Positions 1-8,266 of a DNA stretch of 64,000 nucleotides are shown here, one piece after another; positions within the stretch are counted from its first letter, which is position 1, and every line of letters starts with the position of its first letter. The translations under genes and the position numbers were made by a program. This DNA comes from Thioalkalivibrio sp. ALJ16 (GTDB taxonomy: Bacteria; Pseudomonadota; Gammaproteobacteria; Ectothiorhodospirales; Ectothiorhodospiraceae), in contig NZ_KB898046.1 in the NCBI RefSeq assembly GCF_000377345.1, positions 1 through 64,000 on the forward strand, given 5' to 3'. The notes under the pieces are model-generated. The model had not been told where the DNA came from. It saw nothing but the letters and a program-made list of their open reading frames with translations, and did no database searches.

Positions 1-269
1 TGAATCGCACGTCCGCGCTCGAGTCGCTTTTGCGTGCGAACAAGGCGCGGTGACTGCCGTGCAGTCATTCTGCACAAGGGAGCCGCAACGCCGTGCGCGC
101 GCAAAAGCGGCCGAGCCCCTGCTCTCAATAGGTTGTGGGGTTGGCACCCCAGGTTCCCCGATCCTGCGTTGCGCCGCTTGCGGGTAGAACCACTACCCGC
201 TGCACGACGCGCCTTGTCTCGGAAAACAGGGGGCACCAACGCGGACGTGCGATTCAATCAGCGTCTCCC
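1..269. mobile_element. Inverted-repeat element (MITE-like), copy 1
   Basis: Positions 1-16 and 241-256 are exact reverse complements (TGAATCGCACGTCCGC and its complement), so this is a short element with terminal inverted repeats. In reverse orientation it matches the element at 18505-18759 over most of its length, including an inner hairpin around the motif GTAGTGGTTCTAC and the stretch GCAGAATGACTGCAC. The outer right edge, ending in GCGTCTCCC, is shared with the solo end at 8255. It encodes no transposase, so it is probably non-autonomous. The left outer edge lies outside the window. Confidence 0.75.
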
Positions 270-536
270 CAGGACGGGAAGCCGTTTCTGCTGGTGGACG
301 TGCGCCAGCCGGAGGAGGCGGCCGAGGGTACGATCGAGGGCGCGGTGAATATCCCCCGGCCCAAGCTGGAGGCCACCATTGAATCCCATATGCAGGACCC
401 CCAGCAGCCCGTCGTGGTGTTCTGTGGAGGGCGTGGCCGGTCCCAGCTGGTGGCCGACAGCCTGCGGGCGATGGGAATCGAGGCGCATGTGCTGCGCGGT
501 GGCTATGCGGCCTGGCGGGACGACGGGGCCCGGTAG
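135..536 (+). CDS. Rhodanese-domain protein, 5' end replaced by repeat element
   Basis: Single-domain rhodanese-like sulfurtransferase. From about residue 46 the translation follows the family: LLVDVR strand, an AVNIP motif, and an active-site loop beginning at Cys97 (CGGRGRS). The first helix and strand of the usual domain, roughly 12-20 residues, are missing. That stretch is occupied by the inverted-repeat element ending near 269, and no start codon in this frame exists between the element and the domain core. Residues 1-45 are therefore element-derived. Either translation begins inside the element and gives a chimeric protein, or the gene is dead. The catalytic loop itself is intact. Partners are unknown. 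Confidence 0.6.
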   Translation: MGLAPQVPRSCVAPLAGRTTTRCTTRLVSENRGHQRGRAIQSASPQDGKPFLLVDVRQPEEAAEGTIEGAVNIPRPKLEATIESHMQDPQQPVVVFCGGRGRSQLVADSLRAMGIEAHVLRGGYAAWRDDGAR

Positions 537-658
537 CGAGCGTACGGGCGGAGCGGGTTCCCGGTGCCGTGACCGGCTGGATCGCTTTTTCGTCGAGACT
601 TGGCTAATCTCGAAGTTCGTTTCCCGGTTTCCGGAAAATCCCTGAATTTCCTGTCTGG

Positions 659-679
659 CGCGCCTCCCTGAGAGGCGCG
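659..679. other. 8-bp perfect hairpin between the rhodanese gene and rnk
   Basis: CGCGCCTC and GAGGCGCG pair perfectly around a 5-nt loop, about 20 nt before the rnk start. No T-run follows, so a classical intrinsic terminator is unlikely. It may be an mRNA leader structure or a weak terminator of the upstream gene. Confidence 0.35.
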
Positions 680-700
680 TCCTGTATTTGGAGTGTGAAC

Positions 701-1111
701 GTGAACAAGCCGAAGATCACTGTCTCTGTCACCGACGTGGAGCGCCTGGACAAGCTGCTGGAGTCGATGCCGGCCGATGCCTTCCCGGGCAAGGCCGATC
801 TCGAGGCCGAGCTGGAACGGGCCGAAGTCGTGGACTCGAAGGCGATCCCGCCGACGGTGGTGACCATGAATTCGCGCGTGCGCTTCCGTGTGATCGAATC
901 CGACGAGGCCTTCGAGATGACGCTGGTCTACCCGCGCGACATGGACGAGAGTGGCGGGACGCTGTCGATCCTGGCGCCCGTGGGCAGTGCCCTGCTGGGG
1001 CTGTCTGAGGGGGACGAGATCGAATGGCCGCGTCCGGGCGGCGGCCGGATGCACGTGCGCATTGATGCGGTGCTCTATCAGCCCGAGCGTGCCGGCGAAT
1101 ATCACCGGTAA
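701..1111 (+). CDS. rnk: Regulator of nucleoside diphosphate kinase (Rnk), GreA/GreB family
   Basis: 136 residues from the GTG at 701, exactly the E. coli Rnk length. An upstream in-frame GTG at 695 is less likely because GGAG at 690-693 is well spaced only for 701. The N-terminal part is a short coiled coil (RLDKLLESM region). The C-terminal half is the FKBP-like Gre domain (SRVRFRV, TLVYPRD, SALLGLSEGDEIEW). Rnk-type proteins bind RNA polymerase near the secondary channel and lack the GreA cleavage tip; the E. coli protein also affects Ndk levels. The gene is convergent with imuB, with only about 15 nt between the two stop codons. Confidence 0.9.
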   Translation: MNKPKITVSVTDVERLDKLLESMPADAFPGKADLEAELERAEVVDSKAIPPTVVTMNSRVRFRVIESDEAFEMTLVYPRDMDESGGTLSILAPVGSALLGLSEGDEIEWPRPGGGRMHVRIDAVLYQPERAGEYHR

Positions 1112-1126
1112 ATGCAGTCGGCTGGT

Positions 1127-2695
1127 CTACCCCCAATAGCCCTGATGAAACCACTGGCCGCTGCGCAGGCAGCGGAATAGCCACAACCGGCGCCCGCGCG
1201 GGTCCCGGGCCAGGGCATAGTCTCGGCGCTGGTCGCGGCCGTGATCCCACCAGCCATCCTCCAGGCGGCCCAGCGGTTGCAGCGCCCCCTGAGGCGCAAT
1301 CGAGGCCGGGTCCTGCACCCAGAAGGCGCTGCCGCAGACCTCCTGGGAGGGGGTCGCGGTGTTCGTGCGGCGCATGGCCTCGGGTTGCGGGCAGGGTTGC
1401 TGGGCGGCCTCCGGCAGCGGGGTCAGGCGGTTTTCCAGGCCGAACACGGCGGCGTTGCCCAGGCGCGCGCGGATACGGGCCGGGGCGGTGGGCGTGATCC
1501 CCGTGGCGTGGTCGTCGGGGGCCGTGGCCAGCAGGGCTGCGCCAGTGGTCGGCGGGTCCAGCAGGCGCTCCGCACGCAGGCGCAGGCCGATGACCGGGGC
1601 CTCCAGGGTGACGCGTTCCAGCCGGGTCTGCCACAGCCCCAGCCACTGCGTGGCACGGATATCGGGCTCCCCGAGCTCCAGTTCCAGCCGGGTGCGGGTC
1701 TCGCGATGCTGCAGGTCCAGGGTCATGCCCTGCAGGCTGCGGCCAATGCCGCGCAGTTGTGCCTCGGCCTGGCGCAGCAGGCGCTTGAGCGGGAAGGCCA
1801 GTGCGGTGGTCGCGTGAATCTCGTGGTCGAGGCGCAGAGGCAGGTCCAGTTCCGCCGGTGGACTGAACCGGGGCAGGGTTTCCGGCTGCCGGCCCAGCAG
1901 CTGGTCCAGCAGCCGGATCAGTTCGAGGCCGTGGCGCTGCGCCAGGGCATCACGTGACAGTCGCAGCAGGTCTTCCAGCCGCCGCAGTCCGGTGGCCTGC
2001 AGGGCCTCGCGGGTGGCGGCGGACAGTGGCAGGGCCTGCAGCGATACCGGGCCCAGGGTGCGGCGCAGGGCCTCCGCGGTTTCCGGAATATCCGGATGCC
2101 GCAGCCCGGCCAGCAGGCGTGCGGCGGCCGGACTGCGCGCCAGCCCGATCCGGGCGTGGAAGCCGAGTGCGGCCAGGGTCTGACGGGCCTGCTCCCGCAG
2201 TGCCTCCAGCCCGCCGAACAGGCGCCGGCTGCGCCCGACCTCGAGCATGATGCGCTGCGCTGCCGGTTCCGGATGGACGTGGTCGCTGAACTGCAGCAGT
2301 ACCCCGGCGAGGCGTTCGAGCTGGGCGTGCAGTGCCGCCGGGTCGTATTCGACCAGATGCGGGGTATCCAGCACGGCCAGGGCATCGACCAGGGCCATGC
2401 CGGGCCGCACCCCGGCGCGGCGCGCGGCGCGGCTGGCCGCGTGTACCCGCGGGCGCGGGCCGGATTCCACCACCAGCAGCGGCGTACCGCCCGCCGGGGG
2501 GGATGCGCTGCGGGCCAGTTGTTCCAGGGCCAGATGCGGCAGCTCGACCGCCATCCACTGGTCGTTTCCGGTGGCAGCCGGAGACGGCGGGCGGGATGGC
2601 TCGGGGGCGGGCGCCGGGGGGCTGTCCGGAATCAGGCTCAGCTGGCGCCGGGGCGGACTCGAGCCAGGGGACGAACGGCGGGCAGGGCGGCCCAT
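1127..2695 (-). CDS. imuB: ImuB, Y-family polymerase-like mutasome protein
   Basis: 522 residues. An N-terminal proline-rich extension (about 1-45) precedes a DinB/UmuC-like fold (WMAVELPHLALEQLAR, then VHAASRAARRAGVRPGM) and a little-finger-like region. The C-terminal tail (GRRLWLFRCLRSGQWFHQGY) is typical of ImuB. ImuB proteins lack the polymerase catalytic acidic residues and act as a hub linking ImuA, DnaE2 and the beta clamp during SOS mutagenesis; that role is family knowledge. The ATG lies 2 nt after the imuA stop, implying coupled translation. dnaE2, which usually follows, is absent here: the next gene is rnk, in convergent orientation. Confidence 0.88.
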   Translation of the reverse strand: MGRPARRSSPGSSPPRRQLSLIPDSPPAPAPEPSRPPSPAATGNDQWMAVELPHLALEQLARSASPPAGGTPLLVVESGPRPRVHAASRAARRAGVRPGMALVDALAVLDTPHLVEYDPAALHAQLERLAGVLLQFSDHVHPEPAAQRIMLEVGRSRRLFGGLEALREQARQTLAALGFHARIGLARSPAAARLLAGLRHPDIPETAEALRRTLGPVSLQALPLSAATREALQATGLRRLEDLLRLSRDALAQRHGLELIRLLDQLLGRQPETLPRFSPPAELDLPLRLDHEIHATTALAFPLKRLLRQAEAQLRGIGRSLQGMTLDLQHRETRTRLELELGEPDIRATQWLGLWQTRLERVTLEAPVIGLRLRAERLLDPPTTGAALLATAPDDHATGITPTAPARIRARLGNAAVFGLENRLTPLPEAAQQPCPQPEAMRRTNTATPSQEVCGSAFWVQDPASIAPQGALQPLGRLEDGWWDHGRDQRRDYALARDPRGRRLWLFRCLRSGQWFHQGYWG

Positions 2696-2697
2696 GC

Positions 2698-3339
2698 TCA
2701 GGTACCGGGCAGCGGGTGTGGATCGGGGATATGCAGGGGCTGCCCCGAACGCGCCCAGCGCCCGTGGCCCTTGAGACTGAGTAGTTGCAGCCCGTCACGA
2801 GCCGGCTGCCACTGCAGGCGTTGATGGGCAGGGGAGGGCTGCTGTGCGGCTTGTGGCGGACGGTACAGGATGGCGCAGGCCCGGCTTTCCGCGGCGGCGA
2901 GACGCAGGCGGCGCAGCAGGGCGGCCTCCACCGGGCCTTGCAGCCAGGCGAGCAGGGCGCCGAAGGCCGGGTCGCGCAGGCATTGCTCGCCGGCCCAGAG
3001 GCGATCACGGTCCGCATCGGCACGGATCAGCAACACGCGTTCGGCGGGGATGCCGAGCGCCTGCCAGCCCGGCAGCCAGGGCGTGGCCGGGGGTGCAATC
3101 AGCGCAATCCTGTAGCCGGCCTGGCCGCAGGCCGCCAGCATCGGGGCCAGCAGCCGGGTCTCGCCGCAGCCGAACGGGGCGCCCAGCAGTTCGACCAGCT
3201 GGCCGCGTGGCCAGCCGCCCCCCAGGGCCCGGTCGAGCTCCGCGTGGCCGCTGGGCCAGACCGGGGCATCCGGGGCCGGGGTGGCGCTGCGTCCGCGCCA
3301 GAGGGCCGGATGGTCGAGCAGGGTGTCCAGCGCGCCCAT
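2698..3339 (-). CDS. imuA: ImuA, SulA/RecA-like SOS mutagenesis protein
   Basis: 213 residues, second gene of the lexA-imuA-imuB operon. The region GHAELDRALGGGWPRGQLVELLG resembles the RecA/SulA core seen in ImuA proteins. The position of the Walker A loop (GAPFGCGETRL) is degenerate compared with RecA. Known ImuA proteins bind ImuB and RecA and are needed for DnaE2-dependent mutagenesis. It starts 14 nt after the lexA stop and ends 2 nt before imuB. Transcription is presumably from the LexA-controlled promoter upstream of lexA. Confidence 0.85.
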   Translation of the reverse strand: MGALDTLLDHPALWRGRSATPAPDAPVWPSGHAELDRALGGGWPRGQLVELLGAPFGCGETRLLAPMLAACGQAGYRIALIAPPATPWLPGWQALGIPAERVLLIRADADRDRLWAGEQCLRDPAFGALLAWLQGPVEAALLRRLRLAAAESRACAILYRPPQAAQQPSPAHQRLQWQPARDGLQLLSLKGHGRWARSGQPLHIPDPHPLPGT

Positions 3340-3353
3340 GAATCCGTGTTTTC

Positions 3354-3971
3354 CTAGGCCTGGGGGTCGAGATCGCGCAGTACGCCTACACCGATCCCCT
3401 CGATGGCCAGCTCCTGGCGTTCCAGGTCCACCTCGATCGCTGCGAAGGCCGGGTTTTCCGGCAGCAGGCGCACCCGCGGGCCGTCCTGCGCGAAGCGCTT
3501 TACGGTGACCTCGTCCTCGAGGCGGGCGACCACGATCTGACCAGGCCGGGCCTCCGGGGTCTGGCGCACGGCCAGCAGGTCGCCGTCGAGGATGCCGGCG
3601 TCGCGCATGCTCTCGCCATGCACGCGCAGGAGGTAGTCGGGGCGGGCGCGGAACAGGTGTTCATCGACGCGGTAGTGACGCTCGATGTGTTCGGTGGCGA
3701 GGATCGGCAGGCCAGCGGCGACCCGCCCGACCAGTGGCAGCGCGGTGGCCTGCACCCGACCACTGCCGGGCAGGCGGATACCGCGGGAGGTGCCGCCCAG
3801 CAGTTCGATCGCGCCTTTTTTTGCCAGCGCCTTCAGGTGGCACTCGGCCGCGTAGGGCGAGCGAAAGCCGAAGGCCCGGGCGATCTCGCTGCGGGTCGGT
3901 GCCGTGCCCTGGGTGGCGACGGTCTCGGCGATGTAGTCGAGGATGGCCTGCTGGCGTTCAGTAAGCGACAC
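3354..3971 (-). CDS. lexA: LexA repressor, SOS regulator and autoprotease
   Basis: 205 residues starting at the GTG at 3971, preceded by GGAGG. A longer reading from 4022 would run through the operator and is rejected. The N-terminal winged helix (about 1-65) holds the DNA-recognition segment [15 protein letters not shown]. The peptidase domain has the Ala86-Gly87 cleavage bond (VAAGLP) and the Ser121 (GESM)/Lys158 (VTVKRF) dyad, so auto-cleavage should be intact. A near-perfect LexA box lies 18 bp upstream of the start, so the gene is autoregulated and controls imuA and imuB in the same operon. Confidence 0.95.
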   Translation of the reverse strand: MSLTERQQAILDYIAETVATQGTAPTRSEIARAFGFRSPYAAECHLKALAKKGAIELLGGTSRGIRLPGSGRVQATALPLVGRVAAGLPILATEHIERHYRVDEHLFRARPDYLLRVHGESMRDAGILDGDLLAVRQTPEARPGQIVVARLEDEVTVKRFAQDGPRVRLLPENPAFAAIEVDLERQELAIEGIGVGVLRDLDPQA

Positions 3972-3988
3972 AAGGCGCCCTCCGATAA

Positions 3989-4004
3989 CTGTATATACAT
4001 ACAG
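3989..4004. promoter_or_regulatory. LexA (SOS) box upstream of lexA-imuA-imuB
   Basis: CTGTATATACATACAG matches the gammaproteobacterial consensus CTGT-N8-ACAG, with an alternating AT core that differs from the ideal by one position. It lies 18-33 bp before the lexA start codon, as expected for autorepression of the SOS mutasome operon. Confidence 0.93.
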
Positions 4005-4035
4005 TACATCTACGCCCCGCACGAGGACAAGCGAA

Positions 4036-4207
4036 AAAGGTCAAGGTCAAGGGCGATTCACAGGAAGATGGGAAGATCGGAAGGTTTTTAGGGTGAGGCG
4101 TGATCGCAGACGTCCATGTTGTCTCCCCGCCGTGTGTTACGGCACTGCCGTCATATCCACCAATCTTCCAGCCTTCCCATCTTCCTGTAGACCGCCCTTG
4201 ATTTTGG
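4036..4207. repeat. Palindromic GGAAG repeat, copy A
   Basis: Left arm 4036-4087 (GGTCAAGGTCAAGGGCGATT then CACAGGAAGATGGGAAG) is nearly the reverse complement of right arm 4163-4207 (CTTCCCATCTTCCTGT then CCGCCCTTG). The arms contain three GGAAG units spaced 8 nt apart. The core of about 75 nt shares no similarity with cores of the other copies (39.2, 41.5, 48.4 and 50.0 kb). It sits downstream of the Lrp-type regulator and upstream of lexA. Confidence 0.8.
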
Positions 4208-4211
4208 GCGG

Positions 4212-4703
4212 TCAGGTGGGGGTGTAGTCGAGTGGCAGGGCGGTGCGGTCGACGACGCGGCGCAGGACGAAGCTGGAATGCACGCTGTCCACGCCCTCCA
4301 GGCGGGTGATGCGCCGCAACAGGAAGTCCTGGTAGGCGTCCATGTCGGGGACTACCACCTGCAGCATGTAGTCGGCGGACTGCCCGGTGATCAGGTAGCA
4401 GTGCTGCACCTCCGGGTAGGCGGCCACGGCCTCCTCGAAGCGGGCGAAGCGCTCCGGGGTGTGGCGGTCCATGCCGATGTGGATCAGGGCGGTGAGTTCG
4501 AGCCCCAGGCGGCGCCGGTCCAGCAGTGCCACACGGCGCAGGAGGATGCCGGCCTGTTCCAGTGCACGCACCCGCCGCAGGCAAGGGGAGGGGCTCAGGC
4601 CTACACGCTCGGCGAGCGCCTGGTTGGACAGGCTGGCATCCTCCTGCAGAGTCTCGAGGATGCGGCGATCAAAGCGATCCAGGTGGTGCGGTTCCGGTTT
4701 CAT
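4212..4703 (-). CDS. Lrp/AsnC-family transcriptional regulator
   Basis: 163 residues. The N-terminal winged helix-turn-helix (LDRFDRRILETLQEDASLSN, then QALAERVGLSPSPCLRRVRAL) is the standard Lrp arrangement. The C-terminal RAM domain (about 75-150; VQHCYLITGQSADYMLQVVV) binds amino-acid effectors in family members. The gene is divergent from leuA across about 180 bp, so control of leucine synthesis is a reasonable but unproven guess. It could instead be a general Lrp. Confidence 0.88.
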   Translation of the reverse strand: MKPEPHHLDRFDRRILETLQEDASLSNQALAERVGLSPSPCLRRVRALEQAGILLRRVALLDRRRLGLELTALIHIGMDRHTPERFARFEEAVAAYPEVQHCYLITGQSADYMLQVVVPDMDAYQDFLLRRITRLEGVDSVHSSFVLRRVVDRTALPLDYTPT

Positions 4704-4884
4704 GGGTCAGATATTGCGCACAATGGGCTTAAAAGCGCAATAATTGTCCAAAACTAAGGGGATGATAGGAAAAAACGCAAGGTTATGCCGGGGCGTATGC
4801 GTTAGAATAATGCACAGACCGAAATCTGCGACGCAGCCCGCCAGGACAGGACCGGCGGCTGCGGTTCAACAGGAGAGAAGCAAG

Positions 4885-6570
4885 ATGGCCTTCGATCACA
4901 CCAAATATGCCCCGTTCCCGCCGATCGACAAGGCGGATCGCCGCTGGCCGGCGCAGCGCACCACGGTTGCGCCGCGTTTCTGCGCGGTGGACCTGCGCGA
5001 CGGCAACCAGGCGCTGGTGCACCCGATGAGCGTCGAGCAGAAGATGCGCTTCTTCGAGGTGCTGGTGGATATCGGCCTGACCGAGATCGAGATCGGCTTC
5101 CCCTCCGCCTCGCAGATCGACTACGACTTCACCCGCCGCCTGATCGAGGAGGATCGCATCCCCGAGGGCGTGTACGTGCAGGTGCTGACCCAGGCGCGCG
5201 AGGACCTGATCCAGAAGACCTTCGCGGCACTGGAGGGCGCACCGCGCGCGGTGGTGCACGTGTACAACTCCACCAACCCGGCGCAGCGCGAGCAGGTCTT
5301 CCGCATGGACCGCGACGGCATCCGCGGCATCGCCGAGAACGGTGCGCGCTGGGTGCGTGACTACGCGGCGAAGTACCCGCAGACGGACTGGATCTTCCAG
5401 TACTCGCCGGAGAGTTTCTCCACCACCGAGCTGGACTACGCGGTCGAGGTCGTGGACGCGGTGAACGCGATCTGGCGCCCGGATCAGGGCCAGAAAGTCG
5501 TGATCAACCTGCCGGCCACGGTGGAATCGGCCACGCCGAACGTCTTTGCCGACCAGGTCGAGTGGTTCTGCGATCACGTGCAGTACCGCGAACACTTCTG
5601 CGTGTCGCTGCATACGCACAACGACCGGGGTACCGGCGTGGCCGCGGCCGAGCTGGGCCTGCTGGCCGGGGCCGACCGCCTGGAAGGCACGCTGTTCGGC
5701 AACGGCGAGCGCACCGGCAACATGGACCTGGTCACCGTCGGGATGAACCTGTACTCGCAGGGCATCGACCCGACCATCGACCTGTCCGACATGGAGCGGC
5801 TGATGGACGTGTACAAGGAGTGCACCGACATGCCGATCCACCCGCGCCATCCGTGGGCGGGCGAGCTGGTCTACACCGCGTTCTCCGGCAGCCACCAGGA
5901 CGCGATCCGCAAGGGGCTGGCGCACTACAAGGAGAAGGGCGGCCACTGGAACGTGCCCTACCTGCCGATCGACCCGAGCGATCTGGGCCGGCGCTATGAG
6001 GAGGTCGTGCGCATCAACAGCCAGTCCGGCAAGGGCGGGGTGACGCATGTGCTGGAGCGCGACTACGGCATCGAACTGCCGCGCTGGCTGGCGATCGAGT
6101 TCGCCCGCATCGTGCAGAAGGACGCGGAGACCACGCAGGTCGAGGTCTCCTCGAAGCGTATCCACGAGCTGTTCGAGCAGCACTACCTGACGCCGGTCGC
6201 CGGCTGGGATCTGGTGCGCTACGAGATCGAGAAGGAAGGCCCGGTAGTGAGGTTGGACGCGACCATGGGCCCGCCCGGGCGCGAGTCGCGCCTGCATGGC
6301 GAGGGCCACGGCGCGGTCGAGGCTCTGACCGCCGCGATGAAGGCCGACCGGGGTGTGGAGGTCAAGGTGAGCCACTTTGACGAGCACGCGATGGAGTCCG
6401 GCACCGAGGCGCGCGCCATGGCCGCGGTGGACGTGCAGGTGGACGGCGAACGCTCCGTCGGCGTCGCCCTGGGTGAGGACACGACTGCCGCCACGCTGCA
6501 GGCCGTGCTGAACGCCACTGGCCGCCGCCTGGGCGAACGCGCCGCCGAACCGGCCGCCGCCAGCGCCTGA
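4885..6570 (+). CDS. leuA: 2-isopropylmalate synthase
   Basis: 561 residues; catalyses the first committed step of leucine synthesis (acetyl-CoA + 2-oxoisovalerate). The ATG at 4885 follows a clear AGGAGAG; the open frame continues upstream to 4744 without family similarity, so that part is excluded. Motifs: CAVDLRDGNQAL (active-site Arg-Asp), SLHTHNDRGTG (metal-binding His pair), GNGERTGN. The C-terminal LeuA dimer/regulatory domain (about 430-555) ends in an Ala-rich tail. Length and N-terminus place it in the longer LeuA class also found in pseudomonads and actinobacteria. It is expressed alone and ends before a GC-rich hairpin. Confidence 0.94.
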   Translation: MAFDHTKYAPFPPIDKADRRWPAQRTTVAPRFCAVDLRDGNQALVHPMSVEQKMRFFEVLVDIGLTEIEIGFPSASQIDYDFTRRLIEEDRIPEGVYVQVLTQAREDLIQKTFAALEGAPRAVVHVYNSTNPAQREQVFRMDRDGIRGIAENGARWVRDYAAKYPQTDWIFQYSPESFSTTELDYAVEVVDAVNAIWRPDQGQKVVINLPATVESATPNVFADQVEWFCDHVQYREHFCVSLHTHNDRGTGVAAAELGLLAGADRLEGTLFGNGERTGNMDLVTVGMNLYSQGIDPTIDLSDMERLMDVYKECTDMPIHPRHPWAGELVYTAFSGSHQDAIRKGLAHYKEKGGHWNVPYLPIDPSDLGRRYEEVVRINSQSGKGGVTHVLERDYGIELPRWLAIEFARIVQKDAETTQVEVSSKRIHELFEQHYLTPVAGWDLVRYEIEKEGPVVRLDATMGPPGRESRLHGEGHGAVEALTAAMKADRGVEVKVSHFDEHAMESGTEARAMAAVDVQVDGERSVGVALGEDTTAATLQAVLNATGRRLGERAAEPAAASA

Positions 6571-6584
6571 TCTCGTGGGCCCCC

Positions 6585-6607
6585 GGGGGGGGCATTCCGC
6601 CCCCCCC
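6585..6607. terminator. GC-rich hairpin after leuA
   Basis: Eight G (6585-6592) and eight C (6600-6607) surround the loop CATTCCG, 15 nt after the leuA stop. No T-tract follows, so termination is only probable. Confidence 0.5.
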
Positions 6608-6631
6608 TGTGGGAGCGTGCTCGCACGCGAA
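6608..6631 (+). repeat. REP element (TGTGGGAGCG type)
   Basis: TGTGGGAGCGTGCTCGCACG then CGAA is a diverged member of the REP family whose consensus (TGTGGGAGCGGGCTTGCCCG then CGAA) occurs at 31.2, 31.3, 37.9 and 50.1 kb. The inner GCGTGC/GCACGC arms form the hairpin. It lies between the convergent leuA and channel genes. Confidence 0.7.
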
Positions 6632-6667
6632 CCGAGCGCACGCCGTCCCCCACCGGCCGTCAGGCCG

Positions 6668-7510
6668 CTACTTCACCCGCTTCTCCAGCATGTTCTGCAT
6701 GCGGATCAGGCGTTCCTGGAGCTTCATCGTCTCCTGCTGCAGCTCGTGGATCTCCGAGTGCAGCGCCTTGTTCTCCTCGTGCACGCTGTCGTGGATTATC
6801 TGCTGTTCGATCTCCATGGCGCGATCATGCATGCGCTGCATCGCGTCCACGATGATCGCGATGAACAGGTTCAGCACGGTGAAGGTGGCGATCAGGATGA
6901 ACGGCACGAAGAAGGCCCAGGCCCAGGGGTGTTCCTCCATGACCGGGCGGCCGATGCCCATCGACCAGCTCTCCAGCGTCATGATCTGGAACAGGGTGTA
7001 CATCGACGCGCCCAGGGTGCCGAACCATTCCGGATGCGATTCGCGGAACAGGCCGGTGGCGATGATCGCGAACACGTAGAAGATCAGTGCCAGCAGACCG
7101 ATGATCGACACGATGCCGGGGATGGCGCGCAGCAGCGCCTCCACGATAAAGCGCAGCTTCGGCACCATCGAGACCAGACGCAACAGACGCAGCACACGCA
7201 GCACCGAGAACGGCCCGGAGGCCGGGATCAGCGCGATCCCCACCACGAAGAAGTCGAACACGTTCCAGGGGTTGCGCCAGAAGCGCAGGCGATACACGAA
7301 CAGCTTCGCCAGCACCTCGGCCGTAAAAATCGACAGGATGATGGCGTCGGCGCCGAGGATGACCGGGGCCATCCAGCCCATCACGGTCTCGGAGGTCTCA
7401 AGCCCCAGGGTCAGGGCGTTCAGCAGGATCAGGCCGATGATGAAGCGCTGGGTCAGCCGGGCCTCGATGAAGCCTTCCAGCCGGGTGCGCAGCGTGGATG
7501 TCTCGCTCAT
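6668..7510 (-). CDS. BacNav-type voltage-gated sodium channel
   Basis: 280 residues, a single six-helix voltage-gated subunit that should assemble as a tetramer. S1-S3 occupy about 23-100. S4 carries arginines every third residue (VLRVLRLLRLV, Arg105/108/111). The pore loop has TLESWSM at 178-184, the sodium-selectivity filter of BacNav channels including NavAb and NavAe1. S6 (about 200-222) leads into a long coiled coil (about 225-278). In alkaliphiles such channels support pH homeostasis and motility through Na+ entry; that role is inferred here. Monocistronic and convergent with leuA. Confidence 0.9.
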   Translation of the reverse strand: MSETSTLRTRLEGFIEARLTQRFIIGLILLNALTLGLETSETVMGWMAPVILGADAIILSIFTAEVLAKLFVYRLRFWRNPWNVFDFFVVGIALIPASGPFSVLRVLRLLRLVSMVPKLRFIVEALLRAIPGIVSIIGLLALIFYVFAIIATGLFRESHPEWFGTLGASMYTLFQIMTLESWSMGIGRPVMEEHPWAWAFFVPFILIATFTVLNLFIAIIVDAMQRMHDRAMEIEQQIIHDSVHEENKALHSEIHELQQETMKLQERLIRMQNMLEKRVK

Positions 7511-7681
7511 GGTCTCGCGGTTCGTTGCAGTGCCAGGGGAGGCGCAAGAGTAGGGTAAAGAAGGGGTTCCGGCAATCGACGGCGCGCCGGCGCCGGCCCG
7601 TCAACTGCGCAGGAATCGGGGTGGCCCGGGCGGGTGTGATAGAACGAAGGGGCCGCGGACCGGACCCGAAGGAGACAGGCC

Positions 7682-8266
7682 ATGTGGGACGAGCGCTATG
7701 CCACGGACGACTACGTCTACGGCACCGAACCGAATGACTTCCTGCGCACCGCGGTGGCCAACGTGCCACCCGGAAAGGCCCTGTGCCTGGGCGAGGGAGA
7801 GGGGCGCAATGCGGTCTATCTGGCGCAGCAGGGTTTTGACGTGCTGGCGGTGGACAGCTCCGCTGTGGGGCTGCAGAAGGCCCAGCGCCTGGCCGAGGAT
7901 CGCGGCGTACGGATCGAGACCCTGGTGGCGGACCTCGCCGATTACGCGATCGAGCCGGATGGCTGGGACCTGATCACCTCGATCTTCTGCCATGTGCCGG
8001 CCCCAATCCGGCGGCGGCTGCATGCCGAGGTGGTCGGGGGGCTGCGTCCGGGCGGGGTGTTCATCCTCGAGGCCTACACCCCGGCGCAACTGGAATGGGG
8101 AACCGGTGGCCCGCCGACCGCGGAGCTGATGATGACGCGGGATGCCCTGATCGAGGAGCTGGACGGGCTGGAATTCGAGGAGGCCGTCGAGCGCGAGCGC
8201 GACGTGGTCGAGGGGCAGTTTCACACCGGACGCGGCGCGGTTGTGCAGATCATAGGGAGACGCTGA
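7682..8266 (+). CDS. Class I SAM-dependent methyltransferase (TehB-like)
   Basis: 194 residues, ATG preceded by GAAGGAGACAGGCC, a strong ribosome-binding site. The N-terminal MWDERYATDDYVYGTEPNDF and glycine loop ALCLGEGEGRNAVYLA are those of the TehB/thiopurine-methyltransferase-like group. A second acidic motif (VLAVDSSAVGL) binds the SAM ribose. Substrate unknown; relatives include tellurite/selenite detoxification enzymes. The last residues (GRR and the stop) are read from the end of an inverted-repeat element, so the original C-terminus may have been slightly longer or different. Confidence 0.85.
   Translation: MWDERYATDDYVYGTEPNDFLRTAVANVPPGKALCLGEGEGRNAVYLAQQGFDVLAVDSSAVGLQKAQRLAEDRGVRIETLVADLADYAIEPDGWDLITSIFCHVPAPIRRRLHAEVVGGLRPGGVFILEAYTPAQLEWGTGGPPTAELMMTRDALIEELDGLEFEEAVERERDVVEGQFHTGRGAVVQIIGRR

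Noticed and set aside
4744-4884. N-terminal extension of LeuA from 4744
   Set aside because: The ATG at 4885 has a strong ribosome-binding site and matches the family N-terminus; the extension has no similarity and no ribosome-binding site.
4783-6387. Long open frame (534 codons) antisense to leuA
   Set aside because: It mirrors leuA codons at high GC, has a His/Val/Asp-rich low-complexity composition and no recognisable domain; leuA is unambiguous.
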